Shown here: in pieces, positions 57,187-57,261 of the stretch
Position numbering within the stretch: the first letter of the stretch is position 1
Layout of the letters: each line of letters begins with the position of its first letter
DNA from: Clostridiaceae bacterium
GTDB lineage: Bacteria > Bacillota > Clostridia > Oscillospirales > QAMX01
Assembly: GCA_018384365.1 (NCBI GenBank)
Contig: JAHAYX010000035.1
Location: 1-57,261 of the forward strand
DNA: 57,261 nt
Direction of reading: 5' to 3'
Made by a program: the position numbers and the translations under genes
The notes under the pieces: model-generated
Told to the model about the DNA's origin: nothing
Databases searched by the model: none
Seen by the model: the letters and a program-made list of their open reading frames with translations, nothing else

Positions 57187-57261
57187 ATAGGCCTGCAGTT
57201 CTGCGTGGGACCAGATAAAATCAAAAATATGCGAGTACCTCACGCCATCCGCCATGTTTAT
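57187..57261 (-). pseudogene. Upstream remnant of the same permease (in frame, before a TAA)
   Basis: In the frame of the permease, codons from 57261 to 57187 read INMADGVRYSHIFDFIWSHAELQAY and then TAA (57186-57184), followed at once by GTG GAT. A single CAA-to-TAA change would explain the interruption. Programmed read-through or sequencing error are alternatives. The start of the gene is outside the window. Confidence 0.5.

Overview
The window looks like a chromosomal segment of an anaerobic, spore-forming Clostridia (Firmicutes), probably a gut Oscillospirales-type lineage. The evidence is the N-terminal half of the mother-cell sporulation sigma factor SigK, the germination protein YpeB, a class III (oxygen-sensitive) ribonucleotide reductase, a T-box-controlled tyrS, an EFR1-type ferredoxin protein, and strong Shine-Dalgarno sites with TTGACA/TATAAT promoters. 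No rRNA, tRNA, CRISPR array or transposase gene was recognised.

Bases 1 to about 7,877 are one end of a mobile element, visibly more AT-rich than the rest. It carries the start of a ParM/StbA-type actin ATPase gene, two membrane-anchored alpha/beta hydrolases with a divergent TetR regulator, a 769-aa STAND (NB-ARC plus TPR) protein, a small conserved mobile-element protein and a double-HTH protein. The right boundary lies inside sigK: the sigma factor reads normally to Cys-Ile-Glu-Asn and then runs into element sequence and a stop. This is the place where skin-type elements split sigK in other spore formers. Inside the element, the same array of 7-bp repeats in 11-bp phase (GCTCAAT) lies upstream of parM and upstream of the small-protein gene, next to the STAND protein, which suggests a dedicated regulatory circuit.

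Bases 8,196 to 20,307 hold a TAXI-TRAP uptake operon, feoAB for ferrous iron, a small alarmone synthetase, an unrecognised 340-aa protein, a PlsC-like acyltransferase plus GT4 glycosyltransferase pair, a GNAT acetyltransferase and a DhaS-like TetR regulator. Bases 20,308 to 30,778 hold a Ca2+-type P-ATPase behind two DhaS-like operators, an AraC regulator, and the complete phosphate-starvation cluster pstSCAB-phoU-phoP-phoR. Bases 30,779 to 38,071 hold two SDR proteins, a 57-aa Asn/Gln-rich peptide, a 50-aa Cys-rich protein, an EFR1 ferredoxin protein, and nrdG-nrdD-trxB. These last genes are under NrdR boxes, and NrdD carries its own glutaredoxin domain.

Bases 38,072 to 57,261 hold rpsB-tsf, a T-box (Tyr specifier) leading into a GNAT gene and tyrS, a C26 amidotransferase, an orphan ParA, a methyltransferase, aspartate kinase, a trehalase-like glycosidase with a non-canonical start, an HSL-type esterase, an E2-like acyltransferase, an epimerase, ypeB without sleB beside it, and an ABC system. 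One ATPase of that ABC system ends in an AbrB-like domain, and its permease gene is interrupted by a stop codon. Most operons are closed by clear hairpin-plus-T terminators, listed individually.
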